This document shows positions 48,101-58,983 of a stretch of DNA of 64,000 nt, piece by piece; position 1 is the first letter of the stretch, and the number at the start of each line of letters is the position of its first letter. The DNA is taken from contig JBBHKE010000388.1 of the NCBI GenBank assembly GCA_037447655.1, positions 16,158 to 80,157 of the forward strand, given 5' to 3'. The position numbers were made by a program, and so were the translations under genes. The stretch is from Zygnema cylindricum. Lineage: Eukaryota > Streptophyta > Zygnematophyceae > Zygnematales > Zygnemataceae. The notes below the pieces were generated by a model. The model was given only the letters and a program-made list of their open reading frames with translations. It was not told the DNA's origin and ran no database searches.

Positions 48101-49810
48101 ATTTTGAGGTCAGCTAAAAAATGGCATATTGCAGGCTGCTGGGTCCACAGCTCTGGCAAATGAAGGAACTTTTTTCTGCAGGTTTTGGTTTATCGTTGAA
48201 GCGTTTTAAGACCCAGTATTTGATTCAGGCCTCCTGCACCGCAGGCACAGCTGGAGCCCACAAAGGTGATTGATAAAAGGGGAGGCGGCGCTTGGGAGAG
48301 GAGCGGGTGACGCAGGGGGGGAGGGGCTCAACCTGTTTACTGGACACTCTCGGGCAACCGTACTGCTCATCGCCAACAACGCGATGCAGGGCATTCTCTC
48401 CTCTTTCTTCTTCAAGTATGCAGGTAGGAATCTGAATTTATCCTCCAATGAGCTGGCAGGAGAATAGCTGCATTTCTGTCTTAAACTGGATGGCTAATAT
48501 CAAACTGATTTTTTTTAGAATTGAGACCTACATTGGTGTTTCTTGCTGAGCTTTCACAATCACTAATCTTAGTGATTTACATATTGGTCTGGGTAGTCAT
48601 GATGAATCAATATTTTCGCTGGTATTGGTCATCTCAGTTAACCGACTAGTGTATGGCTCTGGTCCAAAACTAAAAATTTATGGCTGTTTCCATTATGCAG
48701 ACACTATCCTGAAGAAATATTCCTCTACAGTGGCCACCATTTTCACTGGCCTGGCATCTGCAGCGCTCTTTGGCCATCAGCTCACCGTCACCTTCCTCCT
48801 CGGTGTTTCTGTGGTCCTCATTTCAATGCATCTGGTAACAGTCTGTCATTCTTCATTGCTTCTTGCTCAAACCTGTTCTGTCGACATATTCAATTCTATG
48901 CAAACATTAGAAGGTTGCGACTCGTGTTCACCTTCTTTTCTTGAAGAAAGTTGGTGTTTTTCTTTTATTGTTGTTCCTCTGATTGCTTTTAGTGTTCCTG
49001 TCTGTATTCTCGGTGGTTGTGTGATGTCCATGTTGAATTCCAAATGCTTGCCTTCTTGACATCTCCATATTCATTTTCTTTTTTTCTGTGAACAGTTCTT
49101 CTCTGCTGTGGCACAGCCGGGAAGCCGACCAATGCTCGATGGCCACAGTTCACGTAATCAGGCTGAGTGGCGAGGCACTCCAGGCACTAGGTACATTTTT
49201 ACATTCTGACTGTTTTTTGCAAGTATTCTAAGTCATTGTGTGTGGCTCTTCAAACTCAAAACCTTCCATTTGTGTTTTTCTCCATACGATTTTTTCCAAG
49301 CGACTTGGCATTTGTGAACCTTTGGGTTGGTTGGGCTGGTGGTTGGTTTTGGTTAACTCGCAGGCCGTTGCAAAAGGATTTGTCACTGTTGAATATGACT
49401 GCCGGAGCTGTAGAGGAGGTGTGACACTTTACTCTTGTACTCGCTTGCATATCGGTTTCAGTTGAGATGCTATTCATGTTGATTCGTTGGGATTCAAAAT
49501 TAGATGGACCACTCTCAACAATGCATGCAAATACAGGGTGCCTGCAAACAGTTTTATGTCATCTGTTTTGTTTGGTAATCATATGTTATGTTTTTGAACT
49601 AGTGCAAGATAAGTGCATAGTTGGTGTATTGTTTGGATCACGAATTGTTAACTCTTGAATTGTCATGGTTCTCATATACTCGGTGGCTTTTTCACTTACG
49701 TTTTATTTCCGTTTGTTGAGTTCTTTGACATTTTTAATGAAGCGGATTCCGTCTTCCAGGTAAATCATGTGGGGAGAAGCAGTGAGACACAACCGTTTCT
49801 TCCACGATAA
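42153..49810 (+). CDS. Nucleotide-sugar transporter, plant CMP-sialic-acid-transporter-like (CSTLP/ROCK1 family)
   Basis: Multi-span Golgi/ER nucleotide-sugar antiporter of the DMT superfamily. Plant members are named CMP-sialic acid transporter-like, but their real substrate is often UDP- or CMP-sugars. Exons: 42153-42329, 42577-42693, 42913-42969, 43431-43508, 46342-46386, 47023-47082, 47274-47390, 47693-47770, 47991-48060, 48316-48423, 48701-48834, 49096-49190, 49364-49418, 49760-49810. They give 413 aa, close to the plant family length. Family motifs: CxxC near the N-terminus (CAMCGG), [94 protein letters not shown] and C-terminal NMTAGAVEE. The acceptor of exon 10 was chosen by frame. 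The large intron 4 (43509-46341) holds MITEs. Confidence 0.93.
43702..44420. mobile_element. TA-type MITEs in intron 4 of the sugar transporter
   Basis: A left end ACACCGCTCATTGCGATTA lies at about 43703, followed by the family interior (TTTGGCCAAAAATTATA). A complete copy occupies 44236-44420 (TACACCACCCTTCGCTATTA to GCGATGGGCAGTGTA), the inverse of the SRPRA intron 2 copy. The span between them shows no gene. Confidence 0.6.
46620..46795. mobile_element. TA-type MITE, family II, in intron 4 of the sugar transporter
   Basis: TACTGTGTATTGGTATTAG at the left and ATTAGCAATTCACGGTGTA at the right. The interior AACGGTTCAGAATCAGCCAC is shared with the copies at 56304 and 58003. It lies between exons 5 and 6. 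Confidence 0.6.
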
Positions 49811-50401
49811 GCGACTATAACCAGTCGGAGTTCTGCAGATTTTTATCTGCACACTCACAGGATTGCACCCTCCTTCGGAGCGTTATTTAGTTAGGAATGT
49901 CTCTAGGCAGCTGTTTTTTTTTGAATAAATGACAGTCCCTTAATTCTTGAATCCCGAAAAAAGCTTTCTCCTTGTCCTCAGATACAAATCCTGGAGCGTT
50001 GGGTTTCTAAGCAAGGACTGGCAAAATTGAGATGCTGGTTTTTCATAGGAAAATGGGAATTTTATTTGTCCAAGTTGCTTGGGCACAAAAATAAGGTTTT
50101 ATTTCTTGGGCTTAGGATCTGAACATACATATTTGCTTTGGTGGTTTATGTTGTGCTTCAGTGTGTGATTTCTTCCTATGGTTGGTGAATGTGTGTTTGG
50201 CTATTGGAGTTATGATAGAAGCTGGATGTGAGGATGTGGCCTTTGCATAATTTTGCCGGTAATTTTTACACCTGTCCACCTATGCAGTCTCCTATCCAAT
50301 TAAAAGTGGGATAAACAACATATTTGAAAGTCACGTAGATGAGGTGACTGCTGTGGATTGGATTTTCAGAAATCTATTCTGGTAGCTCCATTTGTGCGGG
50401 A
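49811..50401. other. Transporter 3' flank, no gene recognised
   Basis: 3' UTR-like AT-rich sequence leading into the first reverse-transcriptase remnant. AAATAAAT/AATAAA words occur near 49925. Confidence 0.4.
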
Positions 50402-50680
50402 GTGGCCACCTGCGACGCGGCTAAAAGGAAGGAGCGTGATTATGCCTGTCGCGACGCTATGGATGGCTTCATTCCGATGGCGGTCGAGATATTTGGTTGT
50501 TTGGGTGTGGCTTTGGACGAGTTTTTCCGCACTTCTGGTCGGCGCTCGTTCGAGAGGCGAGGACCTGGGAGCCCTCCTGTTTCAGTCCTTACTTCTTTTT
50601 ATCGGCAACGTTTTTCCGTGGCCCTACAACGGGTGTTGGCTTCTATATTACTTCGATCGCCTATTGCCGTTATGGATTGA
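50402..50680 (+). pseudogene. Retroelement reverse-transcriptase C-terminal remnant 1
   Basis: An open stretch of about 90 codons containing KRKERDYACR, then GFIPMAVEIFGCLG and FYRQRFSVALQR near its end. This arrangement (FVPLAVETxG, then about 50 residues to RQRxSxALQR) is found at the C-terminal ends of many plant and fungal reverse-transcriptase polyproteins. No RT catalytic YxDD, integrase or terminal repeat is present, and the frame closes after the motif. It is read as a decayed retroelement fragment in the transporter-NSE3 intergenic region. Confidence 0.5.
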
Positions 50681-51770
50681 CGGCGTGTTCCGGAACTTCC
50701 TCCTCGTGCTCCTCCGAGATTCGGGGACTTACGTGATTGCTTTCCGTAGATTTTTAGTTATGCTGGGGGTTTTTAGCTACGTGTTATTTTTTTCTTTTGA
50801 TGTTTTGTTTGTTGGGTTTTTCTTTTTTGGGTGTTTTCGACTTCCCTGCCATCCTTTCGTATTTTTGTCGTTTATGCCTTGATTTTCCTTTTTGTTTATT
50901 CTCTCGTTATGTGGTTTTTCAGTTTTAGCAATGCTACTTCTTTTTGTTCCTATGGACTCAGATGGTTTACCATCGCGCTTTTTAATAAAGCCGGCCTTAA
51001 TTCATTTGTGCACTGAGAAAATGTGTAGCTCATGTTAAATGTTTTGTCGATTTTTTTCTATGGATGTCGTTGTCGGTTGGTTTATGGCTTTCGGATCTTC
51101 CCTGTATATGTGCATATAAAAAGGCTATGATGTTTATTTTTTTAAACTAGCAATGAAATATAAATCCTGTAGGAGCTGTGGTCCTTCAGGAGTTGCTAAC
51201 TTCAAGCAGGTTTCTTGTGCTCTATGGTACCAATACCAGAGTGTAGCATAGAAAGGGCTGAAGCATTCAGCTACTTTTTGTGGATTTTCGTTATCATCAT
51301 ACTGAATTCCTGACAATCCGTTTTCATCATTATCAAGCAATTCACCCCAAGGGGCTGTGCTGTCAGTTCATGGGCTCTCTAATCTTGGTGGAGAGGTACT
51401 CCTTCAAAACAAAGTGGATATATTCTCCGTATACAGATGTTTGATGATTGTAAATCATTAAGCTTAAGGTGTTCTGACTGTAGTTTCTTATGCAAATTTC
51501 GACTTTCACTTTCTTTTTGTTTTGTACATCGTAGAAAATAGGTAGTGTCGTGATATGACACGGAATGTGTTTCTTTATCATTGTGCGCTGGATTTTATAT
51601 CATAATGAATTATTCCACACAAATTCAATAAAGTTTAATACGGCTGGTTAATTTTGGAGCTTGGCTATCGGCTACACCCATTCTTTCCGCTCTTTGTTTC
51701 ATGCCCTCACACTTCACTATTTCCCTCCTGCTATTTCTGTTGCTCGTGCGCTTCTTGAGGGGGTGTTGAG
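50681..51770. other. Spacer between the two retroelement remnants
   Basis: T-rich sequence with no intact reading frame. A GTTTGATGATTGTAAATC segment near 51440 weakly resembles the interior of the MITE at 117-333. Confidence 0.35.
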
Positions 51771-52010
51771 GTGTTTTATATCCAACATGGGGTGCCAGAT
51801 ATTCCATCGTTCTGTGATGGTGTTTGCTCGATGGTGCCAGTGGCAGTTGTGGAAACATTTTTTTGTTTTGGTGGTCAAGATTTGGTAGTTCGAGATTTGT
51901 TTAGGATAAGATTCTCTGCACTTGTGGTTGTCGACATTTTTAAAGGAGGGATCCTGGGAGCCTTACCCTTCAACACTCGCATCTTGTTATCATTATCTTT
52001 TACCTGTTGA
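51771..52010 (+). pseudogene. Retroelement reverse-transcriptase C-terminal remnant 2
   Basis: This reading contains MVPVAVVETF, then DLVVRDLFR and GALPF. It parallels PMAVEIF, DEFFRT and the Gly-Ser-Pro stretch of the remnant at 50402-50680, and the DNA also shares the block CCTGGGAGCC. It is more damaged, with the ALQR end out of frame. It appears to be a second, older copy in the same orientation. Confidence 0.35.
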
Positions 52011-52350
52011 GCGTGAACAAATTCCGCTCTTCGTTGTTCTGCTATTCCAATGCGTACTGAAGCGTGCTCCGCCAGGTCAGGGATTACAGCCACATTTCGT
52101 GGGTTTTAGTTCTGCTGTGGGTTGTTTGGGTGGTTTATCTGGATGGTTGTCAGGAGTTTGTTTGGTCAGCCACGATCTTGTACTACTTTTGCACAGGAAT
52201 ATAACTCTTTCACGCAAACAGTCGCACTACTTACTTTGTAGTGCTAACAAGAATCCACCTTTCACTTTCTCAAACGATCTATTCTCTAATGATCCTATTC
52301 TTTTTTTCCTTACATTTCCCTCGCACCAAGTGTTCCTTTCATACTCTCTC

Positions 52351-52424
52351 GTCCTCTTTTACCTCACCGTCGTCCTCTTTTACCTCACCGTCGTCCTCTT
52401 TTACCTCACCGTCGTCCTCTCTCT
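52351..52424. repeat. 21-bp tandem repeat, three copies
   Basis: Unit GTCCTCTTTTACCTCACCGTC repeated three times with no change. It lies between the retroelement remnants and NSE3. The surrounding 52070-53311 stretch contains no other gene I recognise, apart from possible NSE3 3' exon sequence near 53050-53240. Confidence 0.8.
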
Positions 52425-53311
52425 TATTCTCCTTCCCTTTCCTGTCTTGCCTCTACCATTCATAAACGTTGGTTCAAATCCAGAAACGCAAAAGACCCGT
52501 AAACAACCCAAAAACGTGGAACGATATCACTGGATTTAAACACGCATTAACGAATTTTGAAAATTAGTTAACTGTAAAAGTTCAAAAAAATACAGATTTC
52601 ATTTGCAGTGATCTCAACAAGGAACCAAAGTCGTGTCACAACCTTTTTTGTGTTACATCATATGCATGTGTTTGGTATATTGTGTACCTCCTAAAATCAT
52701 TGAACGCAAAACAATGTCTTTCCAAGACAAAAAACAAAAAGCCTTCAGTTAACATTGCTAATTGACAAACATGTACTTTATTTTTGACTAACGCTAAGAC
52801 AATTGTTATGGCAAACACATACCGTGCAAGCCCATTAGTATTTTGTTTTACCTCCCAATTTTGTTTTCTGCACAACATCACAATCGAAGGGTAACAGTGT
52901 TACATCTGAATAATCCCACCTCCTAGAGAGGCAACCCAAACACTTGCAAAGTCAAAACACCATCAACACATCAACACTAATAGTTGTGTGTGTCATAGTG
53001 GGCGATTCACAGAAGCATTAGTTGCCATTGCAGCTTAAACAAGCTCTAATATGCATGGCAAGCAAAATACCTGTCCCTTTTAGAGCCGATATTGGAGGAG
53101 CCACAATCCAGATATACAGGGGCAATTTCCAGAAGTGCGGATGATAAGGTGGCACGAAAATAAACTACCACTTCCACTTGCTTCTCTAAAGACAAACAAG
53201 ACAAAACTAGACAAAACAACAAGAAAAGGCAATCATGGTCGAAAATCAACAGTAGTTTGTTGCCAGGCTGTACTTACTTGGGACAGACAAGCGATGATTA
53301 AGAAAAAACCA

Positions 53312-56300
53312 TCACCCGAGTAGCTGTCGAGAACATGGACACAAAACAACAAAGCCATATTTTGTCAATAAAACTGCTTCCCCGCCAAAGATAGCATAGC
53401 AGAAATTTTGCAAATAAGGATCCAGCAACAACGTAAGGAAGGAAATTCTCACATTTCTTTGGAACTTCTCCACATTCTTTCTGCCTAATAAAACCAAGGC
53501 ATTTTCTGCCAAGTGGTAACATAGTTCATTGTCGGCATTAGGGTTTTTGACTATTTGAATGTATCTGTTCACCACCAAACCCTAAAAGACATCACCACAA
53601 CAACAAATATGGACGGGAAGAGATCACAGAGATGGGGTAGAATAAATCGAATGGCCGTCATCAGATGCATAATTCCAATTTATGAACACAAAAAATGATA
53701 CCAACCGCAAGGACACGACCTACCAAAGACCTCAAAGACCTGAAATAGTGAATATTCATCCATCATTTGACTGCAAAATACCAATGATGCCCAAGTCTTC
53801 TATTACAAAAGTTTGCTCAATAGATTGGAGGTAATATTAACTCTGTATAGAAGAAAGCTACAAGAACACGGATGTTGATAATCATATGGAAAGAATACCG
53901 CTGAGTCATGAAAAAATAAAAGCTTTCCTTCTTGTGCCCAAAAATAACCTCGAAAAAAATGGATTTGCATTCATATCATAAGCTGATTGAGACTCACCTT
54001 TGTTTGATCAGTGCCTGCATGGTGTGCACCACATTACCAAAAGTGGGGTGATTCTCGTGCTTCTCCAATATTCCAAGCCGGGCAAGGAAATTCCAGAGAG
54101 TTTCTGCGGGGATAAAAGGTGTCAACAACAAAAAACACAGAAAGGTCAAGTCAAACTATTCCATCATAAAAGTTTGGTTTATTTACATGACTTGTCCTTC
54201 CTCCAGACATGCGAAGGACATCCAAGGACGGCTTCACACCTCTAAACCTTGGAATGCTGAAAATGAGTGAGAGAAAACCGAGGAAACCTTCCAACAGGAA
54301 CTTGCCGAGCCAACCCGCCTCTAGTTATTTGTACATGAGGTGCGCGACTATTTGCATTCTGCAAACCTGAAGATATCAGATTGCAAATATCCAACAGCTT
54401 CACATGAACAAGCCTACAGTCACGCAAAATATGATTTGAGATTACATATTGTACAGCAACACAATAAACACTTGAAATGTTTCTGATGTTACGACATCGA
54501 TCCTTGCCATCGCAAAGTGAAGTTTTTCATAGTCCTGATGTTTTAATCTACCACTATGTGCAGAAATTGTGTTCCTTTCCTGAAATGAAACTCTGTAGGG
54601 GTAATGAAAAAGAGTAAGCGAGGGAAAATTATAAAATACTAAGATTTTGATTGCACGTCCAATAAACGTAACATTTTCTGAGCAAAACTCGGCCATTTAA
54701 GCTGTTGAAACACAAAACATAATGTCCAGTTCTATGGTAATTTTAAAATATTACTCACTTTCCTCCATCTTCTCGCCCTCGTTGCTGATAAGAGCAGCCA
54801 CAACAAGAGCTAACGCCTTGATGGCTGCCTCCCCGGGTGTCTCAACAAACTTAAGGCGGACATCTTCTGGCAGCATGCTCCTTAAGAGATATGAAGATGA
54901 CTTCGCCGCTGAACCTTCACCTACACAGCTATCAATATACCGGGTGGCGTCAATCATAAATGCAAATGTAGCACAGATAGGCCAACATGCAAAGCCATAA
55001 ATTTGATAATCAACCCCAAAAAGGTTGATTACTTTCAACCTCAATTTAGATACAGGAAAGAGCCTGTCACAAAATTTTCAACCTGGTAAACAACAAAGAT
55101 GTAAGAAACATTGAAAAACAACTCAAACGGCAGTAGTTGTCACTTAGCTGACGAGCTGAGTAGCAGTTCCTTATAATGTAGTTGCTCAAGAGCAATTCAG
55201 CGTTTTCGCCGCGTGGCTTTTGACATTTAAGAATTTTCTACGGTAACCAACTAGATGAAAACTGCTTCTATGCAATGCAACTGTCATATTCACCTTCCAA
55301 GGTTCAACCGCAACAAGGCTGGAATTAAGTACTGAAAAACGAAGATCGTTTACGACAATAATATGCATTACTTGCAAGGTTGATCAAAGTCATGCCTGAA
55401 CCAAATCACCTTGCGATGCAACAACGCCATTTTTGGTTAACCGTGTTCTTCGAACCTCCTTCATCTCAAGCCCAAACATGGACGAAAACTTCGCTTGTGC
55501 GTTTGCAATAACATAAGACGACATATTTCTTCGATTTTTGTACGTTTTATTGACTTCGTCAACAAGATCTTCTCGTTTTACTGGCACACCAGGATCTTTG
55601 TGATTTTTGAAGATCATCAAACGCATGAGTTCCCCCGTTATTTTGTCCATCTCCTGCCATCACAATCACATGGAGATTGAACATCCATCAGACAATGATG
55701 GGCCGAAAGTCTTCTCCAGCCATTTTGAACCTCCAAATAAAAAAAATGGGCATTATTAGCTTTACTCACAATAGACAGGATTTTAATAAAACTGTAAACA
55801 CAAAAGGTAAACATGAGGAGAACAGCAGTGTTACAACTAACTCAACATAGGTTAGAATATTTAAACTCCATAAGAAATATAAAAATAAAGTTGACTAAAG
55901 AAAAAGAGCTCTGATGCAACTTTAAGAAAGATCAATTAGGAGCAAAAAATCGCCGGCCAAGCAACTAAAGATAAACCATACGTAAACTCACCTCGTCCGT
56001 ACAAGACTGGATAGTTCTCTGGTTCCTAATTCGTGCCACTTCATCCGCGTAATGTTGTGTCTGTACGTTGACGACATTTCCCACCAAAACACATAGATTA
56101 CTGCTCATAGGGAGGTGCAAGTTTAAGAGCCCAGAGAATAAGAGGGTCCAAAAGAGCAGCGTTTATAGCCAACAAGCATAAAAGACAATGAAATACAAAT
56201 TCAAAATAACCATGTTAATGCAGAAAGTTGAATAGGTTGCAAACATCTTCTTGCAAAACGATACTCGGAAATAAAGTCATTGCCACGCAAAAGGGACAAA

Positions 56301-56733
56301 AACTACACCGTGTATTGTTATTGCGTCAATGGCACTACTTCGTTGCCCTTAATTTTAAGCCCCCGAACCCAAGATAATATCTGACACTAATTGTTTTTTT
56401 CTTATCAGTAATTCATCAAGTGGTTCAAAACCGGCCACGTCATGGAATTGAATTAGAATTAATAAAAAATAATATAAACCTGATGGTAAATAATAGTAAG
56501 TCCTTGACGCTAATAACGATGCACGGTGAGCACAAAAGACAAAAGACAACTGGCCACCTTAGTAAGAGTCAAAGGTTCTGGAGAGGCACCAGCTCCGCAG
56601 GTGTCAAGGCAGCCTCTTCTTCTTCTTGCTCTTCCTCTTCCTCCTCCTCGTCTTCATACTCTTGTCTAGCAATCACCCTCCGGTTCGACTGACTGGAAGA
56701 CTGACCTCTCAGCGGCCGCGTCCCCTGAGACAT
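53312..56733 (-). CDS. NSE3: NSE3, MAGE-domain subunit of the SMC5/6 complex
   Basis: MAGE-family winged-helix protein. In plants the single MAGE gene is NSE3, which pairs with the NSE1 RING subunit in the SMC5/6 DNA-repair complex. Exons in transcript order: 56733-56590, 56060-55992, 55653-55410, 54920-54759, 54103-53998, 53581 to about 53312. The N-terminus has a Glu/Asp-rich run. The MAGE A half contains ELMRLMIFKNHKDPGVPVKR and FSSMFGLEMKEVRR. The B half contains AIKALALVVAALISNEGEKM and TLWNFLARLGILEKHENHPTFG, then ALIKQR and NELCYHLAENAL. Exon 5 ends in phase 2, but the exon 6 acceptor TTTTAG gives phase 0, so a one-base discrepancy or a micro-exon exists there. The 3' end is uncertain: read-through to a stop at 53312, or another exon near 53050. 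The ATG at 56731-56733 was chosen, but an in-frame ATG exists 26 codons upstream. Confidence 0.82.
56304..56530. mobile_element. TA-type MITE, family II, in NSE3 intron 1
   Basis: TACACCGTGTATTGTTATTG at the left and CGCTAATAACGATGCACGGT at the right. The interior TGGTTCAAAACCGGCCACGT matches the copy at 58003. Confidence 0.65.
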
Positions 56734-57165
56734 AATATTCCCTAGCTGTAGCTTCAAGGTCTCCCCCCTTTCAGCTTTTCTGATGAGTTGACACGCTTGG
56801 AATCGGATCAATCAAGCACGTGGCATAATACAGTTGACGCTTTCTCCGAATTAAGATTTGCTTTATGACTGACATCCTGCAGGAGCACATTATTAGATAC
56901 TTGTGGTATTTATACTTTTACACAGACTGCAGAATACGCTACAGAAGATTGCACAAGAAGCTGGCGTACCATACGGTACAGGGTGTACACAATGTGTACG
57001 GTGCACGATGTCCGGTCTCCTGGGTACGGAAAGCCACATCAACATTGAAGTAACATATAGTTTTAAAGTGCAAAATCGGGTGGGAAAGTGGAAACGTAAT
57101 GACCCCATTTTATACGGGTATTTAAGTGGTCTTTCACATATAGTATGTTTGTAGTATGGGATCAC

Positions 57166-57709
57166 TACACCGCCAATCGCTATTAGCGTTGTGTACGCTA
57201 ATCCCGTCCCGCTTTTTTTTTGTTTTATTCTCAAATAGCGTAGTTTATTCTATTTCTTTCTTTATTCTATTTAGGGTTATATTCAGTACGTTGTCTCTTA
57301 AATAGAGTGGTGTACGGTCAGTATCAGACCGTACATAAATGTACCTTTTTAAGTTAAAAATTACAATAAATTAGTTTTAGTAACCGCGGACGCATGAGAA
57401 TGTGCGTTCTAAAAAGGAAAAAAAACCAGGTCGTAAAAAATCCCGCTCGCACATATTCGTCCGACAGCCGCGTTTCGACCGTGTGAATGTACGATTTGTG
57501 TACGATTTGTCAGATTTTGTACGGAGACCTATATTAGTGTAAGCATGTTTGCGACCGACATTTTTTTTTTCAAAGATCCAAATTACCATAATCAAACAAT
57601 TAGAATGTATGATTTTTTCCAAAATTTTCAAATTCTTAAATAGCGTACACCACGGTAATTATTTGTATACGCTAATGAAACCTACACGCTAATAGCGATT
57701 GGCGGTGTA
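57166..57709. mobile_element. Uninterrupted 540-bp TA-type MITE
   Basis: TACACCGCCAATCGCTATTA at the left and its inverse GCTAATAGCGATTGGCGGTG at the right. It is the inverted, insertion-free paralogue of the nest at 421-2648, and lies in the divergent NSE3-KEA intergenic region. Confidence 0.8.
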
Positions 57710-58002
57710 CTGTACATATAGAGTTTCCATTTCATTCCGCACTCGGGGGCAATTGTCCTTTGGAACGGAGTCAACGGACGCCTTCGTTTGGCTGTCGTAT
57801 GCAGCAATGATAATGAAGTACAAGATTAACTTCTGTTTTGAGGCCGAAAAAGCTGTCGCGTGTCAGTTAACTTTTTGTTTTGCTAACGGCTCTCTGTTAC
57901 AATGGAGTAATGGACGTTTGCCTTAAAAGTTAAAACTATGATTTATCAGTGTCGGTGACTGGGATTTGATTCGAGACTTCTACCGCACTCCTTGTAGTGC
58001 TG

Positions 58003-58214
58003 TACACCGTGTATAGTTATTAGTTTATTACTTATTAGCGTCACTGACACTATATCGGTGCCCCTAAATCTTACCTTTCACACTTAATAATGTCGACTAC
58101 ACTAATTTCTTTAATTTGACGGTAATTTTACTTAAGCGGTTCCAAACCAGCCACGTCATTTGAAAACACTAATTTAAACCCCACGATAATTGTTCCTTGA
58201 CGCTGATACCTATA
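58003..58214. mobile_element. TA-type MITE, family II, upstream of KEA
   Basis: TACACCGTGTATAGTTATTAG at the left; the right end near CGCTGATACCTATACAACTG is diverged. The interior is collinear with the copies at 46620 and 56304. Confidence 0.55.
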
Positions 58215-58490
58215 CAACTGTATCGTGCGTGAACGCAATTAGAACCGTACTGTACGGTGGAACTGTATTGCATTGCTTACCTGTACGGAACAGTGTATGA
58301 GCAAAAGCCTTAAGGGACCACGCCATTTTGCTGTTTCTGGCATTTGGCAGGATTCTTCTCCGGAGATCCGAGACTTCCTGCAAGTCAGCGTTCCTGCCAG
58401 TCTCGTCCGGCTGGGGCAGTTGGAGTTTCCAGCTGCCAGCCTTCGGGGTTTCCTTTGACAAAGGGAAAGATATACAGAAGCGATAGTGAA

Positions 58491-58697
<207 letters not shown>

Positions 58698-58983
58698 AGA
58701 GAACAGAAAAGAAGAGAGCTGTCTGTATGCAGGGAAGTTTTTGGTGTGACGAGAGCTGCCAGGTTCCTAGCCACGAGAGCTTCACATGGCACGTGCGGCG
58801 GGTCTCTCCCTATGCCGCTGAGAGACACGTGGCATGGGAGGTGAGCCGAAAACTGAAGCTCTGTCTCATGGAGACAGAGCAACAACCGCATTTGTCTCCT
58901 TCCGAAAGAAACCGAGCAGTGATGAAAGCTTGGAGACAGGAAAGCCATGGCAGTATAGTAGCCATGTCAAAAGTCAATTGCTG

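Noticed and set aside
50358-50882. 174-codon open frame rich in Phe, Leu and Trp
   Set aside because: It overlaps the reverse-transcriptase remnant in a different frame, and the hydrophobicity comes from T-rich DNA. There is no membrane-protein family signature.
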